Of a DNA stretch of 64,000 nt, positions 17,581 through 26,090 are shown piece after piece (position 1 is the first letter of the stretch; the number at the start of each line of letters is the position of its first letter). The stretch covers positions 1,457,597 through 1,521,596 of the forward strand of contig JADJWH010000001.1 of assembly GCA_016716465.1 (NCBI GenBank). The letters run 5' to 3'. This DNA comes from Gammaproteobacteria bacterium. GTDB lineage: Bacteria > Pseudomonadota > Gammaproteobacteria > SZUA-140. The position numbers and the translations under genes are program-made. The notes below the pieces were generated by a model. It saw only the letters and a program-made list of their open reading frames with translations. It did not search any database and was not told the DNA's origin.

Positions 17581-19584
17581 ATGACACGCATCCTGTTCCT
17601 GCTCTGCCTGCTGCCGGCGTTCTGCCTCCCGGGAAACGCCGCCGCGGCGGACGAAGCGGCGGAGCTTCGCCGCCTGCGCGCCGATTTCCTGGCGGCGGAG
17701 GGCGCCCTGCGCGGCGGCGATCTCGCCCGTTACCGCGCACTGCTCGCGGGACTGGGCGACTACCCGCTCTACCCGTATCTGCGCTTTCAGTATCTGCTCC
17801 CGCGTCTGCAGTCGACGGGCGAGGATGAGATAACGGAATTCATCCGGCGCTACGCGGACAGCCCGCTGGCCGTCCGCCTGCAGAGCGCCTGGCTCGACAG
17901 TCTCGCCCGCAGCGGCCGCTGGCAGACCTTGCTGCGGCATGCCCCCGCCGACAGCGGTGATGTGGAACTGGATTGCCAGCGCCGCTGGGCCCTGCATCGG
18001 GCTGGCGATACAGCCTCCGCCCTGGCCGGGATGGAACGGCTGTGGCTGGTGGATCGCTCCCAGCCCGCCGCCTGCGACCGCGTCTTCGCGCTCTGGCGCA
18101 GCGCGGGGGGGCTTGAACCGGAGCTGGTCTGGCGCCGCTTCGCGCTCGCGATGAACAACAACGAGGTCCAGCTGGCGCGCTATCTCGCGCGCCAGCTGGA
18201 CGGCGAATACCGGGAAGACGCGGAACTGTGGCTGCGCGTCCACGCCGATCCCGCGCTCATCCTGTCGTTGCCGCGCGGCGGACGGCCGGTGTCCGCCAGC
18301 ATCCTGATCCACGGAATCAAACGCCTCGCGCGCAAAGATATCGACCGGGCGATCGCGGTGTGGACGGAAACACTCAGCACGCGCCACGAATTCACCCCGG
18401 AGGAAACCGCGGAGGTTCAGCGCAGCCTGGGCATGACCCTGGCCCTGCGCGGACGCAAGGAATCCCTCGCCTGGCTTTCCCAGGTCGAGGCGGGAAACAC
18501 CGACACCACGCTGCGCGAATGGCGCGCACGGGCCGCGGTCAGCCAGCAGGACTGGCGCGCCGTGCTCGCGGCGATCTACCAGATGCCCGAACAGGAACAG
18601 GCGGCGGCGCGCTGGCGCTACTGGCAGGCGCGCGCGCTGGACGGGCTCGCCCAGCGCCAGCAGGCCGACGAGATCTTTCTGGGCCTGGCGCTGAATCGGG
18701 GCTATTACGGCTTTCTGGCCGCGGACCGACTGGGGCGCCCCTATCAGATGAATCACGACCCGCTCGACGCGGCCACGACACACAGCGTCAGCGCGGAGAC
18801 CTATCCGGGCGTGGCACGGGCGCTGGAACTGTTCGCGCTCGACCGCCTGGTCGATGCGCGGCGCGAATGGTATTACACCACCCGGGAAATGACGGACTGG
18901 CAGCTCCAGTCGGCCGCGCTGCTGGCGCAGCGCCGGGGGTGGTACGATCGCGCCATTGTCACCATGGGCCGCACCTCGCGGCTCGACGACATGGAGCTGC
19001 GCTTCCCTGTCGTCCACCGTGAAGAGGTGCTGTCCGAGGCGCGCGCACGGGGTGTCGATCCCGCGCTCGCCTTCGCGGTGATACGCCAGGAGAGCGCCTT
19101 CGCGGTGGACGCGCGCTCACCGGCCGGCGCGCTGGGCCTGATGCAGTTGCTGCCGCAGACCGCGCGCAAGATGGCCGGCTACCTCCGCCTGCCCGAACCG
19201 GGACACGCGGACCTGCTCAACGTCTCCACCAATCTGCGCTTCGGTATCGCGCACCTGCGCCAGCTCATCGACCGCTACAACAACGCACTGGTGGCCGTGG
19301 CGGCCTACAACGCCGGCGTCAGCCGCGTCGACCGCTGGCTGCCGCAAGATGCCGTCGCGGGGTCGGATCAGTGGGCGGAAACCCTGCCGTTCGCGGAAAC
19401 GCGCGGCTATGTCCAGAACGTGATCTACTTCGCATCCATCTACGACATCCGACTGGAACTGCCGCCGCGCAAATTGAGCGAACGCATGCCCGCGGTAATG
19501 CCGCTCAACTCCCGCCTGAGCCGGGAACAACCCGACCCGGCGCGGCGGGATGAACCCGAACTGAAGGCCGATGCGAATTCCTAG
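17581..19584 (+). CDS. slt: Soluble lytic murein transglycosylase
   Basis: 667 residues, close to E. coli Slt70. A signal peptide (MTRILFLLCLLPAFCLPGNAAAA) is followed by a long alpha-helical superhelix (about 30-450) and a C-terminal lysozyme-like catalytic domain beginning near 485: ARGVDPALAFAVIRQESAF carries the catalytic glutamate, followed by SPAGALGLMQLLPQTA and VAAYNAGVSRVDRW. It cleaves peptidoglycan glycan strands in the periplasm, releasing 1,6-anhydromuropeptides. It converges with the DksA-like gene 15 bases downstream. Confidence 0.95.
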   Translation: MTRILFLLCLLPAFCLPGNAAAADEAAELRRLRADFLAAEGALRGGDLARYRALLAGLGDYPLYPYLRFQYLLPRLQSTGEDEITEFIRRYADSPLAVRLQSAWLDSLARSGRWQTLLRHAPADSGDVELDCQRRWALHRAGDTASALAGMERLWLVDRSQPAACDRVFALWRSAGGLEPELVWRRFALAMNNNEVQLARYLARQLDGEYREDAELWLRVHADPALILSLPRGGRPVSASILIHGIKRLARKDIDRAIAVWTETLSTRHEFTPEETAEVQRSLGMTLALRGRKESLAWLSQVEAGNTDTTLREWRARAAVSQQDWRAVLAAIYQMPEQEQAAARWRYWQARALDGLAQRQQADEIFLGLALNRGYYGFLAADRLGRPYQMNHDPLDAATTHSVSAETYPGVARALELFALDRLVDARREWYYTTREMTDWQLQSAALLAQRRGWYDRAIVTMGRTSRLDDMELRFPVVHREEVLSEARARGVDPALAFAVIRQESAFAVDARSPAGALGLMQLLPQTARKMAGYLRLPEPGHADLLNVSTNLRFGIAHLRQLIDRYNNALVAVAAYNAGVSRVDRWLPQDAVAGSDQWAETLPFAETRGYVQNVIYFASIYDIRLELPPRKLSERMPAVMPLNSRLSREQPDPARRDEPELKADANS

Positions 19585-19599
19585 CCGGCGGCCGCGGCT

Positions 19600-19938
19600 T
19601 CACGCCGGCTCGAGTTCGGCGCAGTCCACGCAACGATCGGTGTAGGGCACCGCGCGCAGGCGCGCGCGCGGGATGGTCTCGCCGCACAGCACGCAGACGG
19701 CATATTCGCCCCGCTCCATGCGCTCCAGCGCGCGCTCGATCTGGGCCAGCTCCTTGCGCGCCGCCGCATCCAGCGCATCCAGCACTTCCTCATTCTGGCG
19801 CTCCACCGCCTGCTCTTCGAAATCAGGATCGAGCGGCTGGCTTTGATGCCCCAGGTCCCGCGTAATGGCGGTCAAGCGGCCCAGCATCTCTTCGCGCTTG
19901 TTCACGAGATCGCGACGTATATCCTCGTAATCTTCCAC
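19600..19938 (-). CDS. TraR/DksA-family zinc-finger protein
   Basis: 112 residues: a coiled coil (about 5-75, EMLGRLTAITRDLG and LDALDAAARKELAQIERAL) and a C-terminal C4 zinc finger (CVLCGETIPRARLRAVPYT, then CVDC). It is shorter than DksA (about 150), with the acidic DPDFEEQA segment near the coiled-coil tip where DksA has its Asp pair. Likely binds the RNA polymerase secondary channel, but it could be one of several non-DksA paralogues. A short gap separates it from the upstream gamma-glutamylcyclotransferase gene. Confidence 0.85.
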   Translation of the reverse strand: MEDYEDIRRDLVNKREEMLGRLTAITRDLGHQSQPLDPDFEEQAVERQNEEVLDALDAAARKELAQIERALERMERGEYAVCVLCGETIPRARLRAVPYTDRCVDCAELEPA

Positions 19939-20018
19939 GGCTCCCTCCTCGGCGGCGACTGATCTGAATTGGTGACAAATTTATCCCAGATGCCGTCCAG
20001 GCACCATGCCCTGCGCGG

Positions 20019-20438
20019 TCACCGCCGCAGGCGCCGCAGATAGCGCGCGTAATGGCGCCGCAAAAAAACCGCCGGATCCCAGTCCGCCGCCGCCAGCCGG
20101 TGCCGGTACAGCGCCGGCACGACGTAGGTCCACGCCAGACGCGAGCGACCGCCGGCGGCGTCGCGCACGCGCAGCGGCCGGCGGCGGTAGAACGCGTTCT
20201 CGTAGGCATCGAGCCGGCGCAGATGCGCGTTGCTCAAACCCCGGTACACCGTTCCGCCGACCTCGGCGCCGGCCTGCGCGACGATGCCGGGAAAAACCTG
20301 CCCCTTGACGGCGCGCCGGCGATAACCGGGCAGGACCGCCGCCCGGCCCGGAAAACGCCGGCCCGCGACGGCCTCCATAATGGGCGGGAATTCCAGCGTG
20401 CCGTAACAGAACAGGCGGTGACGCGCCGGCGCCCTCAT
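20019..20438 (-). CDS. Gamma-glutamylcyclotransferase-family protein
   Basis: 139 residues from the ATG at 20438, which overlaps the stop of the lipoprotein gene (ATGA), arguing for translational coupling. The N-terminal HRLFCYGTLEFPPIMEAV is the substrate-binding YGTL loop of the GGCT/AIG2 fold, and LRRLDAYENAFYRRRPL holds the presumed catalytic glutamate. The family forms 5-oxoproline from gamma-glutamyl compounds; the exact substrate is unknown. Confidence 0.82.
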   Translation of the reverse strand: MRAPARHRLFCYGTLEFPPIMEAVAGRRFPGRAAVLPGYRRRAVKGQVFPGIVAQAGAEVGGTVYRGLSNAHLRRLDAYENAFYRRRPLRVRDAAGGRSRLAWTYVVPALYRHRLAAADWDPAVFLRRHYARYLRRLRR

Positions 20439-21121
20439 GCGCCCTCCGGCGGCGGCAGGGCCTCGATCAGCCTCAGCGCCGAGGCCTCGATGACGCTGCG
20501 AAAGGTCACCGGCGTTTCCTTGGAGGTATCGTAGGCATAGTTCATTTCCTGCACACCCTCCCACGCGATCTTGCCGCTCTCACTGTCCCAGATCTGGAAA
20601 AACAGCCGCGCGCTCGCCCGCTTGGTCTCCAGCAGGCGCAGGCCCAGCAGGCTCAGGCGTCCGACCGAGTCCTGGGAGAACGCGGCCAGGTTGAGCTGCG
20701 CCACGTAACGTACTCCGGTGAGCCGCCCGACCTGGGCCAGGTAGTCACGACGGAAGATGCCGGTATCGTGATAGTCCTCGTACATGCGCCGGTAATCGTC
20801 GGCGTAGCCGTTGCTGTTGATCATGCCGAGCGTTTCCGGCAAGGTGACGACGGCGATCCCCGGCCGCCGCGCGACCAGCGCCTCGCTGAAGATGAGCGCG
20901 ACGACCTGCTTGTCCTCTTCCTTGCCCAGGGCGACGGACGGCGTAACGAAGGCGAGCCCGCCCGCCTCCAGCGCGCCGGCATCGAGGCCGAGCGTGTGAT
21001 GATGCACCGTCGCCGAGAGCTGCGGCCCGCCGGCGCAACCCGCGCACAGCGCCAGGACGCAGATCGACGCGAACAGGACGGCGCGCGGTCTCCGCGGATA
21101 CGCACGGTCTCGCCCGGACAT
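20435..21121 (-). CDS. Putative outer-membrane lipoprotein of unknown function
   Basis: 228 residues. The N-terminus is basic, then hydrophobic, and ends in the lipobox LCAGC (about residue 29), so it is probably lipidated. Downstream the sequence has alternating strands and helices (VVALIFSEALVARRP, GVRYVAQLNLAAFSQD, RASARLFFQIWDSESGKIAW), with a distant likeness to lipoproteins that sense or assemble envelope components. I do not recognise the family. Six bases after the DUF423 gene and overlapping the GGCT gene, so it is part of a three-gene operon. Confidence 0.7.
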   Translation of the reverse strand: MSGRDRAYPRRPRAVLFASICVLALCAGCAGGPQLSATVHHHTLGLDAGALEAGGLAFVTPSVALGKEEDKQVVALIFSEALVARRPGIAVVTLPETLGMINSNGYADDYRRMYEDYHDTGIFRRDYLAQVGRLTGVRYVAQLNLAAFSQDSVGRLSLLGLRLLETKRASARLFFQIWDSESGKIAWEGVQEMNYAYDTSKETPVTFRSVIEASALRLIEALPPPEGA

Positions 21122-21127
21122 GGCGCC

Positions 21128-21550
21128 CTACCCGCGCGCGCCGCCGCGCAGCGCTCCCCAGGCCAGCAGCACCCAGCCGCCGATGAAGGCCAGTCCGCCG
21201 AAGGGCGTCACCGCGCCGAGCCAGCCCGGCCCGCCGAGGCTGAGCAGATAGAGACTGCCCGAGAACAGCACGATGCCCGCGCCCAGCAGCACGCCGGCCC
21301 AGCGCAGGATCCGTGCCTCCGGCAGCCGGGCCGCCAGCAGGCCCGCCGCGAGCAGGCCGAGCGCGTGATAAAAATGGTAGTCGACCGCGGTGCGGTAGAC
21401 CGCCCCCAGTTCCATACCGAGCCGACCCTTCAGGGCATGGGCCCCGAAGGCGCCCATGATCACCGCCAGCGCCGCCGCCAGCGCGCCCGCGGCCAGCAAG
21501 GCGCGCGCCGCGCAGGCGATTCCCGAGGTTTCGTTTGCCTGCCGTTCCAT
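21128..21550 (-). CDS. DUF423 small membrane protein
   Basis: 140 residues with four predicted helices (about 15-35, 62-80, 85-108 and 115-135) and the family motif MGAFGAHALKGRLG followed by YRTAVDYHFYHALGLLA. DUF423 (YgdD-type) proteins are inner-membrane proteins of unknown function. First gene of the operon with the lipoprotein. The 204-base gap to the divergent MscS gene holds no clear regulatory motif. Confidence 0.85.
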   Translation of the reverse strand: MERQANETSGIACAARALLAAGALAAALAVIMGAFGAHALKGRLGMELGAVYRTAVDYHFYHALGLLAAGLLAARLPEARILRWAGVLLGAGIVLFSGSLYLLSLGGPGWLGAVTPFGGLAFIGGWVLLAWGALRGGARG

Positions 21551-21754
21551 CTTCGCTCCACAGCGCCGCGACGCATGCGGTCAGCCGCATGTTCCACGCG
21601 CGGTCGCAGGCTCTATCTTGGGATTCCGCCCCAGCCCGGTCAATAGCGGCGCGCGGCGTAATGACTTCGCCACCGATTCGCGTTACCTTATGCGCCAGCA
21701 ACCTGCTCCCCCGCAAGCACGGGGCATGGACAACCCTGCGGGAACGGATTTTTC

Positions 21755-22594
21755 ATGGACACGACGGCCTGGCTCAAGGCGTTCCGCACCGAATTCACCG
21801 ATCTCTTCTTCCAGGTGGCGACCTATCTGCCGCGGCTGCTGCTCGCCATCGCCGTCATGGTGCTCGGCTGGCTGGTCGCGCGACTGGTGCGCGCGCTCAG
21901 CGTGCGCCTGCTGCTGGGGCTCGACCTGCTCTGGCAGCGGCTCGTCTCCCACAAGGGACTGGAGCGGCTGCAGCCGCGCCTGCCGCCGGCGCGCATCGCG
22001 GGCGAATTCCTGTTCTGGTTCGTCGTCCTGTTCTTCATGGCCGGCGCCGCGTCGATACTCGGGCTCGGCACCTTCGTCGCCTGGATCTCCAAGCTGACGA
22101 CCTATATCCCGATCCTGCTGACCGGCCTGCTCATCATCATCGCCGGCATCATCCTGAGCAGCCTGCTGCGCGAGCTGGTCGTATCGGGCGCGGAGCGCGC
22201 GGGGATCCAGCGCAGCGATCTGCTCGGCCGCCTGGCCCAGATCGCCGTCCTGCTGACGGCGACCGCGATCGGCGTCGACCAGATCGGAATCAACATCTCC
22301 TTCCTGTCCATCATCGTCGGCATCGCGCTCGCCGCCACCTTCGGCAGCGTGGCGCTGGCCTTCGGTATCGGTGCGCAGACCTACATGAGCAACGTCATCG
22401 CCGGGCACCAGCTCAAACAGATCTACCACATCGGCGACCGCCTGCGCATCGGCGGCGTCGAAGGCACCATCATCGAACTTTCCTCCACCAAGGTGATCCT
22501 GGGAACGGACAGGGGACGGGTGATCATCCCCGCCAGGCTGTTCGAGGAGGCGGTGGCGGAGCTGCCCGAGCGGACGGATCGTGAAGCCCAATAA
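21755..22594 (+). CDS. Small-conductance mechanosensitive channel (MscS family)
   Basis: 279 residues with an N-terminal tail, membrane helices near 25-45, 85-105 and 115-135, and a fourth pore-lining hydrophobic segment (SFLSIIVGIALAATFGSVAL, about 188-210). The beta domain follows (QTYMSNVIAGHQLKQIYHIG, then GDRLRIGGVEGTIIELSSTK). Such channels release solutes on hypo-osmotic shock. It is somewhat longer at the N-terminus and shorter at the C-terminus than E. coli MscS. Its 3' end overlaps the next gene by 14 bases. Confidence 0.88.
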   Translation: MDTTAWLKAFRTEFTDLFFQVATYLPRLLLAIAVMVLGWLVARLVRALSVRLLLGLDLLWQRLVSHKGLERLQPRLPPARIAGEFLFWFVVLFFMAGAASILGLGTFVAWISKLTTYIPILLTGLLIIIAGIILSSLLRELVVSGAERAGIQRSDLLGRLAQIAVLLTATAIGVDQIGINISFLSIIVGIALAATFGSVALAFGIGAQTYMSNVIAGHQLKQIYHIGDRLRIGGVEGTIIELSSTKVILGTDRGRVIIPARLFEEAVAELPERTDREAQ

Positions 22595-23420
22595 CCATCT
22601 CACGCTGAGTTACCTCGAATCCCACCCGCTCGACGCCGCGCACACCCTCGAGCGACTGCCGGCGCCGACCAGCGCGCGCCTGCTCGAGGCGATCCCGTCC
22701 GAACTGGCCGCCCGCCTGCTCGCGGCGATGTCGCCCAAGACCGCGGGCGCCTGCCTGCACGAGATCCCGGAATTCCTCGGCACGCGCATCCAGCACGCCG
22801 TCCCGCCCGTCGCCATGGCGCACATCCTCAAGGTCGTGCCGCCGGAACAGACGCGCACGCTGCTGGCGCGACTGCGGCTGCGCGACCGGATGCACATCGA
22901 ACGCCTGCTGTACTACCCGCTCGACACCGTCGGCTCCCATATGGAAACCGTGCCGTTCACGCTCGCCTCCGATCTCAGCATCGGCGAGGCGCTGCGGCGG
23001 GTGCGAGCCTTTACACCGGCCGCCAACGAGATCTTCGTGGTCGATCGCAATCAGCGGCTGGTTGGCATCGTCGACAGCGTTGCCCTGATCCGGGGTGACG
23101 GGCGCACGCCGCTGCAGACCCTGGTCCGGCCCGTGCCCGCGCGCCTGTCGGTGCGCACCACCCTCACGATGACGCGCGCGCATCCGGCATGGCAGAACCA
23201 GCGCCTGCTCCCGGTCATCGAGGGCGATGGCGTCCTTGCCGGCGCGATCAGTTACCGGACCGTGATCGAAGCCACGCAACTGATCGGCGCCCATCCGCCC
23301 GCGAACGCCGATTTCGTCGACAGCGTGCTCAACCTGGCCCAGATCTTCTGGACTGCGCTGGCCGAACTCCTCCATAACCTCGCCACCCTCCGCGCCCACG
23401 GCACCCGGGGCGGGAAATAA
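22581..23420 (+). CDS. MgtE N-domain/CBS protein without transporter domain
   Basis: 279 residues from a GTG. It contains an MgtE intracellular N domain (about 1-125, HTLERLPAPTSARLLEAIP and repeats of this helical type) and a CBS pair (about 128-250, ANEIFVVDRNQRLVGIV), but no membrane helices. In MgtE these two domains sense cytosolic Mg2+ and gate the channel. Overlap with mscS and the 15-base gap to the complete mgtE suggest an operon in which it could act as a soluble partner or a redundant sensor. Confidence 0.8.
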   Translation: MKPNNHLTLSYLESHPLDAAHTLERLPAPTSARLLEAIPSELAARLLAAMSPKTAGACLHEIPEFLGTRIQHAVPPVAMAHILKVVPPEQTRTLLARLRLRDRMHIERLLYYPLDTVGSHMETVPFTLASDLSIGEALRRVRAFTPAANEIFVVDRNQRLVGIVDSVALIRGDGRTPLQTLVRPVPARLSVRTTLTMTRAHPAWQNQRLLPVIEGDGVLAGAISYRTVIEATQLIGAHPPANADFVDSVLNLAQIFWTALAELLHNLATLRAHGTRGGK

Positions 23421-23435
23421 CGCGACGGGACGGGC

Positions 23436-24746
23436 ATGGCGTACGACGTCAGGCACGCGGTCACCGCGCTGAACGAGGACTATCTCCGGCGTTATCCCGC
23501 CGAGGCCGCGCGCGCGGTGGCGGACATGCACCCGGACGATATCGCCGAACTGCTGGCGGCCCAGCCGGTGATGCGCGCGATCGCCGTGTGGCAGCAGTTG
23601 CCGCTCGATCTCGCGGCCGAGACCCTGCACCGTCTCGACGACGAACTGGCGAGCCGGCTGCTGAACCGCGCCGATGCGGTGAGGTCGGCGCGCGCCTACG
23701 CACGCCTGCGCGAGGCACGACGCGAGCGCCTGCACGAGCGGATCACCGCCTCCCGCCTGCGCGAATTCGAGCGCCTGATGCACTTTCCGGCCAACAGCGC
23801 CGGGGCGCTCATGGATACCAATTTCCCCCTGCTCACCCCCGCGATGAGCGCGCGCGAGGCGCTCACCCGTCTGCGCCGGCGCCGCAGCCGTTCCGCGCAG
23901 CAGTTCTATATCACCAGCGAGGACGAGCCGCCGCGGCTCTACCTGCTCGAGATCCAGGAGCTTGCCTTCGCGGATCCGCGCAGCCGCCTGATCGACCTCG
24001 CCCGGCCGGCGCCGACCGCGGTCACGCCGACCGCGAACCAGGAGGATATCGTCGAACAGTTCGACCGCCACAAGCTGGCGGAGCTGCCGGTGACCGACGT
24101 CCACGGAGAACTCGTCGGGGTGATACATTACGACGCGCTGGTAAGCGCGGTGCGTGAGGACAGCAGTGCGGACCTGCTGACCATGGTGGGCGCGAGCCGC
24201 GAAGAACGCGCCTTGTCGAAGATCGGCTTCGTCGTCCGCAAGCGGCTGCCCTGGCTGCAGATCAACCTGCTCACCGCCTTTCTCGCCGCCGCGGTCGTCG
24301 GCCTGTTCGAATCCACCATCGCGCAGTTCACCGCCCTCGCCGTGCTGCTGCCGGTAGTGGCGGGTCAGGCGGGCAACACCGGCGCGCAGGCGCTCGCCGT
24401 CACCATGCGCGGCCTGGCGCTGCGCGAGATCAGCATCAGCCACTGGTTGCGCGTCGCGCGCAAGGAAATCGGCGCCGGCTTCATCAACGGCGTCGCCGTC
24501 GCGGTGGTCACCTCGATCGGGGTGATGGTGTGGAGCGGATCCGGAGGACTCGCGCTGGTGATCGGCACCTCGATGGTGATCTCCATGGTCGCGGCGGGAT
24601 TTTCCGGGGTGATCGTGCCGATCCTGCTGTCCGCCGCCGGACAGGATCCCGCGCAATCCTCCTCCATCATCCTGACCACGATCACGGACATCATCGGGTT
24701 CCTCACCTTCCTCGGCATCGCGACCCTGCTGTCCGGTTTGCTCTAG
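23436..24746 (+). CDS. mgtE: Magnesium transporter MgtE
   Basis: 436 residues: N domain (about 20-125), CBS pair (128-250) and a C-terminal membrane domain with five helices (from about 268, LPWLQINLLTAFLAAAVVGL). The conserved pore sequence PVVAGQAGNTGAQALAVTMRG, which contains the aspartate-free filter region of the family, lies near residues 307-327, and DPAQSSSIILTTITDIIGF is near the end, with the pore aspartate of the family in TDIIGF. It is a homodimeric Mg2+-selective channel. Confidence 0.93.
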   Translation: MAYDVRHAVTALNEDYLRRYPAEAARAVADMHPDDIAELLAAQPVMRAIAVWQQLPLDLAAETLHRLDDELASRLLNRADAVRSARAYARLREARRERLHERITASRLREFERLMHFPANSAGALMDTNFPLLTPAMSAREALTRLRRRRSRSAQQFYITSEDEPPRLYLLEIQELAFADPRSRLIDLARPAPTAVTPTANQEDIVEQFDRHKLAELPVTDVHGELVGVIHYDALVSAVREDSSADLLTMVGASREERALSKIGFVVRKRLPWLQINLLTAFLAAAVVGLFESTIAQFTALAVLLPVVAGQAGNTGAQALAVTMRGLALREISISHWLRVARKEIGAGFINGVAVAVVTSIGVMVWSGSGGLALVIGTSMVISMVAAGFSGVIVPILLSAAGQDPAQSSSIILTTITDIIGFLTFLGIATLLSGLL

Positions 24747-24756
24747 AGGAAAACCA

Positions 24757-24988
24757 GGACTAAGGACTGAGGACTTAGGACTGAGTAAAGACAAAAATCC
24801 GGGCGGATGGGATAAGAAGGAAAATCTATAAATTTGCCGTCGCTTTTTTGAATCAGTAATTTACCAGGTCACCAGTACCCTCCCCGTCCTTAGTCCTTAG
24901 TCCTTAGTCCTTAGTCCTTAGTCCTTAGTCCTTAGCCCTTAGCCCTTAGCCCTTAGCCCTTAGCCCTTAGCCCTTAGCCCTTAGCCCT
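24757..24988. repeat. Inverted heptamer-array element B (14 tandem heptamers)
   Basis: The left arm (24757-24784) has four heptamers GGACTAA/GGACTGA/GGACTTA/GGACTGA. The right arm is a perfect array of seven TCCTTAG (24887-24935) followed by seven CCCTTAG (24936-24984). The spacer of about 100 bases begins AGTAAAGACAAAAATCC. The stop codon of the methyltransferase gene (24981-24983) lies in the last heptamer, and mgtE ends 10 bases before the left arm. Confidence 0.92.
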
Positions 24989-25841
24989 GGGTCTTGCGCG
25001 CCATGATGGCCCAGGTGCTGGACGGCATCCAGACACTCCCGTCGGCGCGCTGGAACTCCGCCAGCATAGCGCCCAGATCGGCGCGGATCCGCTCCAGCTT
25101 GCGGCTGCCTTCCTCGCCCGCCTCGCGCACGATCTCGCCGGCGGGGCCGACGAGCATCTGGTAATCGATCGCCTCCTCGACGTCGGTGCCGATGCAGATC
25201 TCGGCGTCGACGCGCCGGAACATCTCGACACGGTCGAAACCCGCGGCCGTCAGCATCGCGCGATCGGTCTCCTCGTCCGCCATCGAAAACGGTCCCGGCC
25301 CGCAGGTCCTGGCCTGATCTCCGGGTGGCGGCAAGTGTCGGAGCGCGATCTCCTTGGCGCTGCCCCAGCAGGGGTTGTCCTGTATCGTGCGCCACACGAT
25401 GAGACACAGCCGCCCGTCCGGCTTCAGGGCGCGGCGCGCGTTGCGCAACGCCATCACCACGCTCTCGAAGAACATCACGCCGAAGCGCGAGAACACGGCG
25501 TCGAAGTACTCCGGCGGAAGCGGGTGGGTCTGCGCGTCGCCCTGCTCATAGCGCACGTGCGCGCAACCGTCCCGGACCGCGTCCTCGCGCGCGGTGCGCA
25601 CGAAGGCCTCGGTGCAATCCAGACCGACCACTTCACCGGACGGCGTCACCTGACGCGCGATATCCAGACAGGTCTCGCCGCAGCCACAGCCGATGTCGAG
25701 GACGCGCTCACCGGGACGGAAGGCATACCAGGGATAGGCGATCGCGCTGTGGATCGCGCCGTTGCCCGCCAGCAGGTGGCGGAACCGGAACCATTTGGGG
25801 ACCAGGATCTCGTTCCAGCAGCTGATGAAATCTTCATTCAT
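24981..25841 (-). CDS. SAM-dependent class I methyltransferase
   Basis: 286 residues from the ATG at 25841 (MNEDFISCWNEILVPKW), chosen for its GAGGGCG ribosome-binding site. Motif I is RVLDIGCGCGETCLDIARQV (about 65-85), followed by GEVVGLDCTEAF (motif II) and YFDAVFSRFGVMFF (motif IV). It resembles UbiE/COQ5-type methyltransferases, but the substrate cannot be told from sequence. Its stop codon lies in the heptamer array. Confidence 0.82.
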   Translation of the reverse strand: MNEDFISCWNEILVPKWFRFRHLLAGNGAIHSAIAYPWYAFRPGERVLDIGCGCGETCLDIARQVTPSGEVVGLDCTEAFVRTAREDAVRDGCAHVRYEQGDAQTHPLPPEYFDAVFSRFGVMFFESVVMALRNARRALKPDGRLCLIVWRTIQDNPCWGSAKEIALRHLPPPGDQARTCGPGPFSMADEETDRAMLTAAGFDRVEMFRRVDAEICIGTDVEEAIDYQMLVGPAGEIVREAGEEGSRKLERIRADLGAMLAEFQRADGSVWMPSSTWAIMARKTQG

Positions 25842-25950
25842 GAGCGCACGCCCTCGTGAACACGACCGGACATCCTGCCCCGACAAGGCATCCATCTTCG
25901 CCCCAATACCTGAGTAAATCAATCAGGAATGGGCGGCCCGGAACACTCGG

Positions 25951-25990
25951 AATAAGTCTTAACTTATTAGGGATATATTTCTTAAGAAAT
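25951..25990. promoter_or_regulatory. AT-rich palindromes upstream of the GGDEF-EAL gene
   Basis: Two palindromes lie in an AT-rich island of otherwise GC-rich DNA: AATAAGT-CTTA-ACTTATT (25951-25968) and ATTTCTTAAGAAAT (25977-25990). They lie between the divergent methyltransferase and GGDEF-EAL genes, so they may be operator or promoter elements. No named regulator fits. Confidence 0.4.
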
Positions 25991-26090
25991 CATCCCGCGC
26001 AGACGTTACATAAGAAGCCATGAAGTAAGAGCCCACACAACCCCGGCTCAACGCCGGTCGATGGGCACCCGTAATAAATATAGGAAGGCA

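Noticed and set aside
16411..19017. 868-codon open frame on the minus strand across slt and the HU-like gene
   Set aside because: It runs opposite to slt and the HU-like gene, both of which have clear motifs and ribosome-binding sites; it also passes through their promoter.
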